Source: Sphingomonas lenta (GTDB taxonomy: Bacteria > Pseudomonadota > Alphaproteobacteria > Sphingomonadales > Sphingomonadaceae). Taken from it: a stretch of DNA of 64,000 nucleotides. The stretch is taken from positions 494,501 through 558,500 of the forward strand of contig NZ_NSLI01000004.1 in assembly GCF_002288825.1 (NCBI RefSeq), written 5' to 3'. The position numbers and the translations under genes were made by a program. Shown piece after piece: positions 7,076 through 15,326 of the stretch. How positions within the stretch are numbered: position 1 is the first letter of the stretch; each line of letters starts with the position of its first letter. Under the pieces are notes generated by a model. The model was not told the origin of the DNA. It searched no databases and saw only the letters and a list, made by a program, of their open reading frames with translations.

Positions 7076-8815
7076 ATGGCCGAAGCCGATCCGACGCAGC
7101 CCGCCCTGCCCACGCTGGAGGACCTGCAGCACTGGACCTGGATCATGGGTCGCGCGCAGCAGATGATGATGGAGGCGGGGCTCCAGGCCGCCGGCACGTC
7201 GGGGCTGCCCGTCATACCCGGCGTCAACGATCCCGCGACGCTGGAGCGGGCGGGGGAGTTCTGGCGCGACAGCCTGGCGCTGTGGCAGCGGGCGCTCGAC
7301 CCGAGCGCCGCCGCGCCCGAGCCGGCCCTCACCGCCACTGAACTCACTGGGCGCGACAAACGCTTCAAGGCCCCGCAATGGCAGGAGCCGATGTGGGACT
7401 GGGTGCGCCGCTCCTACGAGCTGATGGCGGGAGCCCTGCTCGCGCAGGTCGACGCGATGGCGGACCTCGATCCCAAGCGCCGCGAGCAGCTGCGCTTCGC
7501 CGCGCGCGGCTTCGTCGACGCGATGAGCCCGGCGAACTTCGCGTTCACCAATCCCCAGGTCATCCAGCGCGCGGTCGAGACCAAGGGCGAGAGCCTGCTC
7601 AAAGGCCTGCGGAACATGCTCGCCGACATGAGCCGCGGGCAGCTGACGCACACGGACGCGGGTGCGTTCGAGGTCGGCCGCAACCTCGCCACTACGCCCG
7701 GCAAGGTAGTCAAGCGCACGCCGCTCTACGAGCTGATCCAGTACTCGCCCACGACCGAGAAGGTGCTGGAGACCCCGCTCGTCATCTTCCCGCCCTGGAT
7801 CAACCGCTTCTACATCCTCGACCTGACGCCGGAGAAGAGCTTCATCCGCTGGGCGGTCGGGCAGGGGCTCACCGTGTTCATGGTGTCGTGGAAATCCGCC
7901 GACGCCACCATGCGCGACGTGAAGTGGGACGATTACGTGCTCGCCCAGGCCGACGCGGTCGACACGGTGCGCGAGCTGCTCGGCGTCCTGTCCGTCCACG
8001 CCATCGGCTACTGCGTCGCGGGCACCACGCTCGCCGCGACGCTCGCCTACCTGACCGCACGCGGGGAGGCGGAGAAGGTCGCCAGCGCCACCTTCTTCAC
8101 CGCGCAGGTGGATTTCAGCCGCGCGGGCGAGCTCACCCATTTCATCGACGACGACCAGCTCCAGATGATCGGCGCGCTGTCGCCCGAAGGCTATCTCGAC
8201 GGCCGCTACATGGCGGCGACGTTCAACCTGCTCCGCGGCCGCGACCTCATCTGGAACTACGTCACCAACAACTATCTGCTGGGCGAGGACTACCCGCCCT
8301 TCGACCTGCTCCATTGGAACGGCGACACGACCAACCTGCCCGCGAACTGGCATCTGAGCTACCTGCGCGACCTCTACCGCGACAACCTGCTCGTCGAGCC
8401 CGGCCGGCTGTCGGTTGCGGGCGTCCCGCTCGACCTCACCACCGTCGCGACGCCTACCTACGTCCAGGCGGGCCGCGAGGACCATATCGCGCCCGCCGAG
8501 AGCGTGTGGAAGCTGACCCACCTGTTTCAGGGCCCGCTCCGCTTCGTGCTGGCCGGCTCCGGCCACATCGCCGGCGTCGTCAACCCGCCCGCCGCGGGCA
8601 AATACCAGTACTGGACCAACGACGCGCGCGTCCGGACGCTCGACGAGTTCGTCGCGGGCGCGACGGAGACCAAGGGCAGCTGGTGGCCCGACTGGATCAC
8701 CTGGATCCGCGACCGTGGCGCGGACGAGGTTGACGCGACCGGCGCGCGTGTACCGGGGGAGGGCTCCGCTCCCGCGCTGACCGACGCACCCGGGGAGTAT
8801 GTCCGCCAGCGCTGA
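7076..8815 (+). CDS. phaC: Class I poly(3-hydroxyalkanoate) synthase
   Basis: A 579-residue PHA synthase. It polymerises (R)-3-hydroxyacyl-CoA to polyester at the surface of cytoplasmic granules. The lipase-like box is AIGYCVAGTTLA with nucleophile Cys313. The remaining triad residues are Asp469 (AGREDHIAP) and His497 (AGSGHIAG). Typical class I segments are visible: NFAFTNPQVIQRAVETKGES, VFMVSWKSADATMRD, and the C-terminal KGSWWPDWITWI. Length (about 580) fits class I rather than the shorter class III PhaC. The ATG follows a GAGAGGAC ribosome site. The phasin gene lies downstream, 73 bp away, under its own probable promoter. No phaA, phaB, phaZ or phaR lies in the window. Confidence 0.97.
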   Translation: MAEADPTQPALPTLEDLQHWTWIMGRAQQMMMEAGLQAAGTSGLPVIPGVNDPATLERAGEFWRDSLALWQRALDPSAAAPEPALTATELTGRDKRFKAPQWQEPMWDWVRRSYELMAGALLAQVDAMADLDPKRREQLRFAARGFVDAMSPANFAFTNPQVIQRAVETKGESLLKGLRNMLADMSRGQLTHTDAGAFEVGRNLATTPGKVVKRTPLYELIQYSPTTEKVLETPLVIFPPWINRFYILDLTPEKSFIRWAVGQGLTVFMVSWKSADATMRDVKWDDYVLAQADAVDTVRELLGVLSVHAIGYCVAGTTLAATLAYLTARGEAEKVASATFFTAQVDFSRAGELTHFIDDDQLQMIGALSPEGYLDGRYMAATFNLLRGRDLIWNYVTNNYLLGEDYPPFDLLHWNGDTTNLPANWHLSYLRDLYRDNLLVEPGRLSVAGVPLDLTTVATPTYVQAGREDHIAPAESVWKLTHLFQGPLRFVLAGSGHIAGVVNPPAAGKYQYWTNDARVRTLDEFVAGATETKGSWWPDWITWIRDRGADEVDATGARVPGEGSAPALTDAPGEYVRQR

Positions 8816-8830
8816 TTGTGCACTGCACAA
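8816..8830. promoter_or_regulatory. Dyad TTGTGCA-C-TGCACAA upstream of the phasin gene
   Basis: A perfect 7-bp inverted repeat around a single C starts right after the phaC stop codon and 6 bp upstream of a TTGACG box. PhaR repressors of alphaproteobacteria bind TGC/GCA dyads at phasin promoters and release when PHA is present. This site has that composition and location, so it is a good PhaR operator candidate. The assignment is inference. Confidence 0.5.
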
Positions 8831-8836
8831 AAACGC

Positions 8837-8864
8837 TTGACGCGAACGTAAACCGCTCTATGTT
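8837..8864 (+). promoter_or_regulatory. Probable phasin promoter (TTGACG-16-TATGTT)
   Basis: TTGACG at 8837-8842, a 16-bp spacer and TATGTT at 8859-8864 give a sigma70-like promoter. It sits directly downstream of the TGC/GCA dyad and 24 bp before the TTG start of the phasin gene. Confidence 0.45.
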
Positions 8865-8888
8865 GCAGCGCAGCAAAGGAGCGACACG

Positions 8889-9542
8889 TTGGCGACGGAC
8901 AACTTCGAGGAAGTCAGGGCTGCGATCAGATCCAAGCGCGCCCGCGCGCCCAAACCCGTCGCGCCCGTGCCCGTTCCCATCGAGGCAGACATAGCCGCCG
9001 TTACTTTGATCGAGGCGTCGGCTCCCGAGCCCGTCGTCATCCCCGAACCGACCGCCGCGGCACCGGCGGAACCCATCCAAGAGGAACCCGTAATGGCCAC
9101 CACCGCCGAGACCGTCACCGAGACCAACACCGCCACCGGCGCGAAGATCTTCGCCGACATGAACGATCGCGCCAAGGGCGCCATGGAGCGCGGCACCAAG
9201 CTGTTCGACGAGGCCAACGGCTTCACCAAGGGCAACATTGAGGCGCTGGTCGAGTCCGGCCGCATCGCCGCCAAGGGCTTCGAGGCGATGGGCCAGGAAG
9301 CCGTCGACTACGCCCGCCGCTCGTTCGAGACGATGACCTCCAACATGCGCGCCCTGGCCTCGGCCAAGTCGCCGACCGAGTTCGCGCGCCTCCAGGCCGA
9401 CTTCGCCCGCGCCGCCTTCGACCAGGCCGTCGCCGAGACCTCGCGCTCGACCGAGGCGATGCTCAAGCTCGCCGGCGAGATCGTGCAGCCGATCTCCAAC
9501 CGCGTCGCCGTCGTGGCCGACCGCGTGAAGACGGCCGCGTAA
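8889..9542 (+). CDS. phaP: Phasin, PHA granule-associated protein
   Basis: A 217-residue protein. It coats PHA granules, limits coalescence and influences synthase activity. Residues about 85-217 form the phasin domain: amphipathic helices with [40 protein letters not shown], and [20 protein letters not shown]. The N-terminal 65 residues are Ala/Pro/Glu-rich, disordered-looking and variable in the family. The start is a TTG with AAGGAG 7 bases upstream. An internal ATG at residue 69 ([12 protein letters not shown]) could produce a short form lacking the tail. Downstream lies an intrinsic terminator. It follows phaC directly, as is common in the order. Confidence 0.92.
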   Translation: MATDNFEEVRAAIRSKRARAPKPVAPVPVPIEADIAAVTLIEASAPEPVVIPEPTAAAPAEPIQEEPVMATTAETVTETNTATGAKIFADMNDRAKGAMERGTKLFDEANGFTKGNIEALVESGRIAAKGFEAMGQEAVDYARRSFETMTSNMRALASAKSPTEFARLQADFARAAFDQAVAETSRSTEAMLKLAGEIVQPISNRVAVVADRVKTAA

Positions 9543-9558
9543 GGCCTCGCCCGGCCGG

Positions 9559-9606
9559 CGTCGGCCCAAGCCGACGTTCGACGACGCGGGACTGGCTCCC
9601 GCGTCG
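9559..9606 (+). other. Two stable hairpins in the phasin 3' untranslated region
   Basis: Hairpin 1: CGTCGGC (9559-9565) with GCCGACG (9570-9576), 4-nt loop. Hairpin 2: CGACGCGGGA (9582-9591) with TCCCGCGTCG (9597-9606), 10-bp stem and 5-nt loop. A third hairpin, the terminator, follows at 9623. Three stems in a row make a structured 3' end that could protect the phasin mRNA or be processed to a small RNA. Function is inferred. Confidence 0.5.
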
Positions 9607-9621
9607 GGCCCTACACGAGAG

Positions 9622-9657
9622 AAAGGGCGGTAACCTGTGCGGTCGCCGCCCTTTTTT
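9622..9657 (+). terminator. Rho-independent terminator after phasin
   Basis: AAGGGCGG (9623-9630) pairs perfectly with CCGCCCTT (9646-9653), and a run of T continues to 9657. It separates the phasin transcript from clpS. Confidence 0.85.
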
Positions 9658-9730
9658 CGTTACCCGCACCCCTTGCCCGGCACGGGGGCGCTGTCTTATT
9701 TCCGCAACCATGCGAGAGCTTGCCACCACC

Positions 9731-10060
9731 ATGGCCGAACGGCGCGATACGGGCGACGACGAGGGCACCGGTCTCGGCATCGCCACCAAGACGCGGTCCA
9801 AGACCAAGAAGCCCACGCCCTACCGCGTGCTCATGCTCAACGACGACTACACGCCCATGGAGTTCGTCGTCCTCTGCCTCCAGCGCTTCTTCCGCATGAA
9901 CATGGAGGAGGCGACCCGCGTTATGCTCCACGTGCATCAGAAGGGCGTGGGCGTGTGCGGCGTCTTCTCCTACGAGGTCGCCGAGACCAAGGTCGGCCAG
10001 GTGATCGACTTCGCCCGGGCGAACCAGCACCCGCTGCAATGTACGCTGGAGAAGGCCTGA
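9731..10060 (+). CDS. clpS: ATP-dependent Clp protease adaptor ClpS
   Basis: About 109 residues. ClpS binds N-end-rule substrates and delivers them to ClpAP in the cytoplasm. The family core is complete: [20 protein letters not shown] then [32 protein letters not shown], and the C-terminal [10 protein letters not shown]. The Asn-Asp pair ([10 protein letters not shown]) and the His in MLHVHQKG line the degron pocket in known structures. The N-terminal extension is basic/acidic and flexible, as usual. The ATG at 9731 (MAERRDT) matches the Caulobacter-type start; the ATG at 9710 lies too close to a possible -10 (TTATTT, 9696-9701). clpA is not next door in this window. Confidence 0.95.
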   Translation: MAERRDTGDDEGTGLGIATKTRSKTKKPTPYRVLMLNDDYTPMEFVVLCLQRFFRMNMEEATRVMLHVHQKGVGVCGVFSYEVAETKVGQVIDFARANQHPLQCTLEKA

Positions 10061-10063
10061 GCT

Positions 10064-10153
10064 AGCGGAGCTAGCTGAGGACTCTTCTCCAACGCGGCCG
10101 GCGGGACCTAGCCCCGTCCGACGACGCGGCTTTGCCGCGGTGCTTAGTCTAAC
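10064..10153. repeat. Hairpin repeat after clpS (GACGACGCGG type)
   Basis: The 94-bp convergent gap between clpS and the Crp/Fnr gene contains CCGACGACGCGGCTTTGCCG CGG (10120-10142), a GC stem closed by TTTG, plus CTAGC repeats near 10064-10076. It belongs to the same family as the units at 2546-2762, 17823-17905 and 45228-45335. Confidence 0.5.
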
Positions 10154-10154
10154 C

Positions 10155-10889
10155 CTACCGCGCCGCCGGCAGCCAGCTCAGATCGATCCCGCTGAACCGG
10201 TCGGTATAGTTCGCCATCCGCGCGAGCGCCCCTTCGTTCAGGAACGTCACCCGCCCCGCCTCGCGCGATAGAAGACCGTCGTCCTCCAGCTGCCGCAACA
10301 TGCGGTTGACGTGCACCGCGGTCAGCCCCGTCGCGTCGCCGATCTCCTCCTGCGTCAGCCCCAGCGTGAACGTGCCGTCTATGCCCTTGTCGAGCACGCG
10401 CATCCGGTTGCGGATCTCCAGCAGCAGCGCCGCCACGCGCCCCTTGGCGGATGTGCGGCCCAGCGCCGCCAGCCGGTCGGTGAGCGCCACGCGCTCCATC
10501 TGATTGACCGCCATGATGATCGCGGCGAGCCGCGGATGCTCGGTGACGATGCCCGTCATCTCCGCCCGGTCGAACGGGCAGACCACGGTGTCGGTCAGCG
10601 CCACCACCGTCTCCGGCGAGCGGCGATAGACCAGTCCCGACACGGCGAGCATGTCGCCGGGGAAGTGGAAGCGCAGGATCTGCCGGCTGCCGTCGTCCAA
10701 GAGGACGTAGCTCATCAGCATGCCGCGCTTCAGCACGTAGAGCTCGCCCGCGCCCTCGTTCTCCCGCACCAGCACCGCGCCGCGGCGGAGCTGGCGCTGG
10801 CGCACCTCGAGGCGCTCGAGCGAGCGATGCTCCGCTTCGGTCAAAGGTGTGAGGTCGCCGAGGCGCTCGGCGAAGCAACTACCGCCCAC
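10155..10889 (-). CDS. Crp/Fnr-family transcriptional regulator
   Basis: About 244 residues. An N-terminal cyclic-nucleotide-binding-like barrel (RGAVLVRENEGAGELYVLKR, DGSRQILRFHFPGDMLAVSG) is joined by a dimer helix to a C-terminal HTH_Crp domain (TLGLTQEEIGDATGLTAVHV then NRMLRQLEDDGLL). The barrel lacks the cAMP phosphate-binding motif of true Crp. There is no Fnr-type cysteine cluster; a single Cys sits near the N-terminus (GGSCFAERLGDL). The ligand is thus unknown. The frame stays open to a TTG at 10964, but the GTG at 10889 (VGGSCFAERLGDLTPL) gives the usual family N-terminus. It is divergent from murA, separated by about 130 bp. Small-molecule or stress sensing is inferred from the family. 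Confidence 0.88.
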   Translation of the reverse strand: MGGSCFAERLGDLTPLTEAEHRSLERLEVRQRQLRRGAVLVRENEGAGELYVLKRGMLMSYVLLDDGSRQILRFHFPGDMLAVSGLVYRRSPETVVALTDTVVCPFDRAEMTGIVTEHPRLAAIIMAVNQMERVALTDRLAALGRTSAKGRVAALLLEIRNRMRVLDKGIDGTFTLGLTQEEIGDATGLTAVHVNRMLRQLEDDGLLSREAGRVTFLNEGALARMANYTDRFSGIDLSWLPAAR

Positions 10890-11023
10890 TTGTAAGATCC
10901 AATCCCCCCGTTCCGGACCCTCCCCTACGCAAGGGATTGAGCGCGCCGCATTAAAATCGATCAAGGGTCGTTACGCGTCCGCCGGTGTTTGCAAGCCGCG
11001 GCGCGCGCGATAGGGGGCATGCG

Positions 11024-12307
11024 ATGGATCGCATCATCATCCGCGGCGGCAAGCGGCTCGAGGGCCGGCTGCCCATCTCCGGCGCCAAGAACGCGGCGCT
11101 CACCCTCATGCCCTGCGCGCTCCTGACCGACGAGCCGCTGGTGCTGCGCAACCTGCCGCGCTTGGCGGACGTGGACGGGTTCGGCCACCTCCTCAACCAG
11201 CTCGGCGCGTCGACCAAGCTGGAGGGAACCAGGCCCGGCGATTTCGGCCGCGTCATGACAATCCGCGCAGGGAGCCTCACCTCGACCGAGGCGCCCTACG
11301 ACATCGTGCGCAAGATGCGCGCGTCGATCCTGGTGCTGGGCCCCACGCTCGCGCGGGCGGGGCAAGCGCGCGTGTCGCTGCCGGGCGGCTGCGCGATCGG
11401 CAACCGGCCCATCGACCTGCACCTGAAGGCGCTGGAGGCGATCGGCGCGGAGCTGGAGACGGCGGCGGGCTACGTCACCGCGCGTGCGCCCGGCGGCAGA
11501 CTGTCGGGCGGGCGCTACCGCTTCCCCGTCGTGTCGGTGGGCGCCACGGAGAACGTCGTCATGGCCGCCGTCACCGCCACGGGCACGAGCGTCATCGAGA
11601 ACGCCGCGCGCGAGCCGGAGATCGTCGACCTGTGTCGCTGCCTCCAGGCGATGGGCGCGCGCATCGAGGGCGTCGGCACCGAGCGGCTGGAGATCGAGGG
11701 CGTCGACCGGCTGCACGGCGCGACCTACGCCGTCATGCCCGACCGGATCGAGGCGGGCTCCTACGCCTGCGCGGCCGCGGTCACGGGCGGCGACGTCCTG
11801 CTCGTCGGTGCGAAAGCGGACGAGATGCGCGCGACCCTGTCCGCGCTGCGTGAGGCGGGTGTGGTCGTTGAAGAGGAGCGCGACGGCGTCCGCGTCCGCG
11901 CCGACGGCCGACTCCGACCGGTCAACCTCACCACCGCGCCCTATCCGGGCTTCGCGACCGACATGCAGGCGCAGTTCATGGCGATGCTCTGCATGGCCGA
12001 CGGCGCGAGCGTGCTCGAGGAGACGATCTTCGAGAACCGCTACATGCACGTCCCCGAGCTCGGCCGCATGGGCGCCGACATCCGTGTACGCGGCCGCACC
12101 GCCGTGGTGCACGGCGTGGGCAAGCTGACGGGCACGCAGGTCATGGCGACCGACCTCCGCGCGTCCATGAGCCTCATCATCGCCGGCCTCGTCGCGGACG
12201 GCGAAACGCAGGTGAACCGCGTCTACCACCTCGACCGCGGCTACGAGCGGCTGGAGGAGAAGCTCCAAGCCGTCGGCGCCGACATCGAGCGCGCCGGGGA
12301 CGGCTGA
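11024..12307 (+). CDS. murA: UDP-N-acetylglucosamine 1-carboxyvinyltransferase
   Basis: 427 residues. It catalyses the first committed step of peptidoglycan synthesis, enolpyruvyl transfer from PEP to UDP-GlcNAc, in the cytoplasm. Key residues are visible: Lys22-Asn23 in SGAKNAAL, the flexible loop [20 protein letters not shown] with catalytic Cys123 (Cys115 in E. coli), and the C-terminal [20 protein letters not shown] with the conserved Arg. A Cys in the loop predicts fosfomycin sensitivity of the enzyme. The ATG at 11024 follows GGGGG and gives the standard start MDRIIIRGG. It is followed after 89 bp by a 64-residue gene. The window's murA appears to be monocistronic or paired with that gene. 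Confidence 0.97.
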   Translation: MDRIIIRGGKRLEGRLPISGAKNAALTLMPCALLTDEPLVLRNLPRLADVDGFGHLLNQLGASTKLEGTRPGDFGRVMTIRAGSLTSTEAPYDIVRKMRASILVLGPTLARAGQARVSLPGGCAIGNRPIDLHLKALEAIGAELETAAGYVTARAPGGRLSGGRYRFPVVSVGATENVVMAAVTATGTSVIENAAREPEIVDLCRCLQAMGARIEGVGTERLEIEGVDRLHGATYAVMPDRIEAGSYACAAAVTGGDVLLVGAKADEMRATLSALREAGVVVEEERDGVRVRADGRLRPVNLTTAPYPGFATDMQAQFMAMLCMADGASVLEETIFENRYMHVPELGRMGADIRVRGRTAVVHGVGKLTGTQVMATDLRASMSLIIAGLVADGETQVNRVYHLDRGYERLEEKLQAVGADIERAGDG

Positions 12308-12321
12308 CCCGCTCGGTGGCG

Positions 12322-12335
12322 ATCGGAGCTCCGAT
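12322..12335. promoter_or_regulatory. 14-bp perfect palindrome ATCGGAG-CTCCGAT
   Basis: It lies in the 89-bp gap between murA and the next small gene. It may be an operator for the 64-residue gene or a small hairpin in the murA 3' end. There is no U-run, so it is not a convincing terminator. Confidence 0.3.
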
Positions 12336-12396
12336 ATGCTATGCGAGTCCGGCTTTCCGACGGACTGAACCGTCGCGAGCGATAGGAAGCTGGCCC

Positions 12397-12591
12397 ATGG
12401 TCAAGCCGCAGGACAGGCCCGCCAAGGTGGAGCGGGTCGACGACGAAGTGCTCATCGACGGCCCGGACGGCATGACCGCTTCGCTGACCCCCGAAGCCGC
12501 GCTGGAGACGGCGCAGCGCCTGGAGGACAAGGCGAAAGAGGCGATGGGCGCGCGTTCGGGCGGCGAGCCCGAGAGGTCCGCGGCCGACTAG
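12397..12591 (+). CDS. 64-residue conserved-looking hypothetical protein
   Basis: A short acidic protein: MVKPQDRPAKVERVDDEVLI then DGPDGMTASLTPEAALETAQ and RLEDKAKEAMGARSGG. The central part, a short beta stretch with 'DGPDGMTASLTPEAALETA', then an amphipathic helix, is like small Sphingomonad proteins that I recall but cannot name. AGGAAG lies 8 bases before the ATG. There is no signal peptide or membrane span, so it is cytoplasmic. The stop TAG shares the tetranucleotide CTAG with the stop of the convergent flavoprotein gene, so the two transcripts overlap. Function unknown. Confidence 0.7.
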   Translation: MVKPQDRPAKVERVDDEVLIDGPDGMTASLTPEAALETAQRLEDKAKEAMGARSGGEPERSAAD

Positions 12592-13766
12592 GTCCCGGCG
12601 ATCGCCCGGCCCGCGGCCCAGCCGCTCGCCCACGCCCATTGAAAGTTGTAGCCGCCGAGCCATCCGGTGACGTCCACCGCCTCGCCGACCGCGTAGAGGC
12701 CGGGCATGCGACGCGCCTCCATCGTCTTGGACGAGAGGTCGGCGGTGCTGATCCCGCCGACGGTCACCTCGGCCTTGGCGAAGCCTTCGGTGCCGTTGGG
12801 GCGGAAGCGCCAGTCGGCCAGTCGCCGCTCCGCCTGCGTGAGCGCGGCGTCGCGCTGCCGGCCGAGCTCGCCGTCTAGCGCCAGCCGCTCGGCAATTGCC
12901 GCGGCGAGGCGGTCGGGAAGGGGCAAGGCGGACTTGAGCGTCGCGCGCGGACGGGCGCGCTTGGCCTCGAGCAGCCACCCCGCGGGCTGGTCGGGCAGGA
13001 AGTCGACGCCGATCTCCTCCCCGTGCCGCCAATAGCTCGACACTTGGAGGATGGCCGGTCCGGACAGGCCGCGATGCGTGAACAGCGCGGCCTCGGCAAA
13101 CGTGGCTCGGCCTGCACGAGCGACGACGGGCGTGGCGACGCCCGACAGCTCGCGGAATAGCGCCTCGTCCTGCGGCAGCGTCAGTGGGACGAGCGCGGGG
13201 CGTGGCTCCACCACCTTGAGGCCGAAGCGGCGGGCGAGGTCGTAGGCGAAGCCGGTCGCGCCGAGCTTGGGGATGGACGGTCCGCCGGTGGCGATCACCA
13301 GCGCGGGCGCACTCGCGGCGCGGTCGCCGTGCGCGACGGTGAACCGGCCGTCGGTGTGGGTGACGTCGCGGACGGGGCTGTCGAGCCGGATCGCGACCTC
13401 GCCCGCCTCGCACTCGGCGAGCAGCATCGCGACGATCTGGCGCGCCGAGCCGTCGCAGAACAGCTGGCCCAGCGTCTTCTCGTGCCAGGCGATGCGGTGC
13501 TTATCGACCAGCGCGATGAAGTCGGACGCGCCGTAGCGGCCTAGCGCCGACTTGGCGAAGTGCGGGTTGGCCGAAAGGTACCGATCGGCGGCGGTATGGA
13601 GGTTGGTGAAGTTGCACCGCCCGCCGCCGGAGATCAGGATCTTCTTGCCGGGCGCGTCCGCGTGGTCGACGATGAGCACGCGTTTCCCGAGCTGACCTGC
13701 GGTGAAGGCGCACATGAGCCCCGCACCGCCGGCACCCAGGACAATGGCGTCGAACGGCTCGGTCAG
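12588..13766 (-). CDS. FAD-dependent oxidoreductase, HI0933/YhiN family
   Basis: About 392 residues. The family (BaiN/YhiN, aminoacetone-oxidase-like) binds FAD; the physiological reaction is uncertain. Motifs: an FAD dinucleotide fold FDAIVLGAGGAGLMC, the diagnostic GKKILISGGGRCNFTN, VIATGGPSIPKLGATGFAYD, and the C-terminal GLYAVGEAVDVTGWLGGYNF then QWAWASGWAAGRAI. The first ATG in frame (13715) would cut off the GxGxxG fold. The full domain is restored only by starting at the CTG at 13764-13766 (L/M-TEPFDAIV). That CTG overlaps the TGA stop of the upstream transsulfuration gene as CTGA. No ATG, GTG or TTG occurs in the open frame upstream nearby. The stop shares CTAG with the convergent small gene. 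Confidence 0.88.
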   Translation of the reverse strand: MTEPFDAIVLGAGGAGLMCAFTAGQLGKRVLIVDHADAPGKKILISGGGRCNFTNLHTAADRYLSANPHFAKSALGRYGASDFIALVDKHRIAWHEKTLGQLFCDGSARQIVAMLLAECEAGEVAIRLDSPVRDVTHTDGRFTVAHGDRAASAPALVIATGGPSIPKLGATGFAYDLARRFGLKVVEPRPALVPLTLPQDEALFRELSGVATPVVARAGRATFAEAALFTHRGLSGPAILQVSSYWRHGEEIGVDFLPDQPAGWLLEAKRARPRATLKSALPLPDRLAAAIAERLALDGELGRQRDAALTQAERRLADWRFRPNGTEGFAKAEVTVGGISTADLSSKTMEARRMPGLYAVGEAVDVTGWLGGYNFQWAWASGWAAGRAIAGT

Positions 13767-15097
13767 ACGGCCGCCAGCGCCTGCTCGAAGTCGGCGATGA
13801 GGTCGTCGGCGTCCTCCACGCCGATCGAGATGCGCACGAGATTGTCGGTGATGCCGAGCGCCTGCTTGCGCGCGTCGGGGACGGACAGGTGCGTCATGCC
13901 GGCCGGGTGCGAGGCCAGCGTCTCCGTGCCGCCGAGCGACACGGCGAGCTTGGCGATCTTGAGGCTGTCGAGGAAGCGGAACGCCTCTGCCTCGCCGCCC
14001 TTCAGGTAGAGCGAAAAGGTCGAGCCGGCACCGGTGCAGTGGCGATGGTAGATGTCCGCTTGGCGCGCGTCCGTCCCGCGCTCCAGGAAGCCGAGATAGC
14101 CGACACGGTCGACCTTATCGTGCGCCGCCAAGAACTCGCACACCTTGGCCGCGTTCTCGCCCGCGCGCGACATGCGCAGCTCCAACGTCTCCAGGCTGCG
14201 CAGCAGCATCCAGGCGGTGTTGGGATCGGTGATGGTGCCGATCGTATTCCGCATCGAGCGGATGGTGTTGATGTGCTCCTTCGAGCCGAGCACGCCGCCC
14301 GCGACCAGGTCCGAATGACCGCCCGCGTACTTGGTGAGCGAGTAGACCACGAGATCCGCGCCGTGCTTCAGCGGCTGATGCCAGAGCGGGCCCAGGAACG
14401 TGTTGTCGATCGCGATCGGCGGCTTGGTGCCGTTCTTGAAGATCGCGTCGCGGCTGGCGGCGACCGCCTCCACGTCGACCAGCGCGTTGGTCGGGTTGGC
14501 GGGGCTCTCGAGATAGATCAGCGCGACGTTACCACTCGCCGCCTTGGACAGCACGGCGTCGATCTCCTCGCGCGTGGCGCCCGCGGGGAAGTCGAGCCAA
14601 TGGACGCCGAAGCGGCCCAGGATGCGCGCGATCAGCGTTTCGGTCGCGGCGTAGAGCGGACCGGAGTGGACGATCGTGTCGCCGGGCTTGACCATCGACA
14701 GGAACAGCGTCGCGATGGCGGACATGCCCGACGAGAAGGCGAGCGCGTCCTCCGCCTCCTCCCACACGGCCAGGCGATCCTCCAGAATTTCTTGGTTGGG
14801 GCCGTTGAAGCGGGAATAGACCAGCCCCTCCGCGCCGCCGGGGCGCTTGCCCGTCACGCCCTCGAAGTGCCGCTTGCCCGACGCCGCATCGGGAAAAACG
14901 AAGGTGGAGGTGAGGAAAATGGGCGGCTTGAGCGAACCTTCCGACAGCATCGGGTCGTAGCCGTGGCCCATCATCAGCGTGGCCGGCTTGAGCTTGCGGC
15001 CGCCTATCTCGCTGACTTCCGGCTTCGGTTTGCCCCGCACCGCGTCGGCGGGAACGCCGGACATGTCGGCTTCGGTTTCATTCGGCGTATCGGTCAT
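13763..15097 (-). CDS. PLP-dependent transsulfuration enzyme (cystathionine gamma-synthase family)
   Basis: 444 residues of the Cys/Met-metabolism PLP family. Motifs: PIFLTSTFVFPDAASGKRHF, YSRFNGPNQEILEDRLA, the cofactor-stacking FSSGMSAIATLFLS, SGPLYAATETLI, IYLESPANPT, AIDNTFLGPLWHQPLKHGAD, and the Schiff-base Lys in VVYSLTKYAGGHSDLVAGG. It is longer than MetB/MetC (about 390) because of an N-terminal extension of some 35 residues. It could act as cystathionine gamma-synthase, gamma-lyase or sulfhydrylase; the sequence alone does not decide. The start ATG is preceded by AGGAGAG. The stop overlaps the CTG start of the flavoprotein gene, indicating translational coupling. The region upstream carries an AAGTACAC direct repeat. 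Confidence 0.88.
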   Translation of the reverse strand: MTDTPNETEADMSGVPADAVRGKPKPEVSEIGGRKLKPATLMMGHGYDPMLSEGSLKPPIFLTSTFVFPDAASGKRHFEGVTGKRPGGAEGLVYSRFNGPNQEILEDRLAVWEEAEDALAFSSGMSAIATLFLSMVKPGDTIVHSGPLYAATETLIARILGRFGVHWLDFPAGATREEIDAVLSKAASGNVALIYLESPANPTNALVDVEAVAASRDAIFKNGTKPPIAIDNTFLGPLWHQPLKHGADLVVYSLTKYAGGHSDLVAGGVLGSKEHINTIRSMRNTIGTITDPNTAWMLLRSLETLELRMSRAGENAAKVCEFLAAHDKVDRVGYLGFLERGTDARQADIYHRHCTGAGSTFSLYLKGGEAEAFRFLDSLKIAKLAVSLGGTETLASHPAGMTHLSVPDARKQALGITDNLVRISIGVEDADDLIADFEQALAAV

Positions 15098-15176
15098 CCG
15101 GGCTCTCCTTGGGTCGCGCGGTTAGGCCCGTCCCGCCGGGGTGTCCACCCGCGGCGAGTTCCGCCCGGTCGCGCGG

Positions 15177-15194
15177 AAGTACACTAAAGTACAC
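15177..15194. promoter_or_regulatory. Direct repeat AAGTACAC-TA-AAGTACAC
   Basis: Two exact 8-bp copies with a 2-bp spacer lie about 80 bp upstream of the transsulfuration gene start. They may be a regulator binding site. No SAM-type riboswitch core was recognised in this leader. The remainder of 15098-15326 shows nothing else that I can name. Confidence 0.3.
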
Positions 15195-15326
15195 GCTAAC
15201 GACGCCGGCCATATCGCGAGTGATTAGCAATAGCGCGCAACCGAGAGCCGGGAAGGAATGGGTGAGTCTACGATGAGAAACAGGGAAGCGGGACGCTATG
15301 CAAGCGGGCGGTTGTAGGACAGCCCC

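Noticed and set aside
6650..8830. 726-codon open frame antisense to phaC
   Set aside because: phaC is certain with a catalytic triad; the antisense frame has no domain and typical GC-shadow composition.
10951..10968. FNR-like box (TTGATCGATTTTAA region) upstream of murA
   Set aside because: Only one half-site fits TTGAT; the second half does not match ATCAA at the right spacing.
15259..15318. 19-codon open frame after GGGAAGGA
   Set aside because: Too short, charged composition without membrane or motif character; no other support.
15098..15326. SAM-type riboswitch before the transsulfuration gene
   Set aside because: No conserved SAM-II or SAM/SAH core was visible; only a direct repeat is supported.
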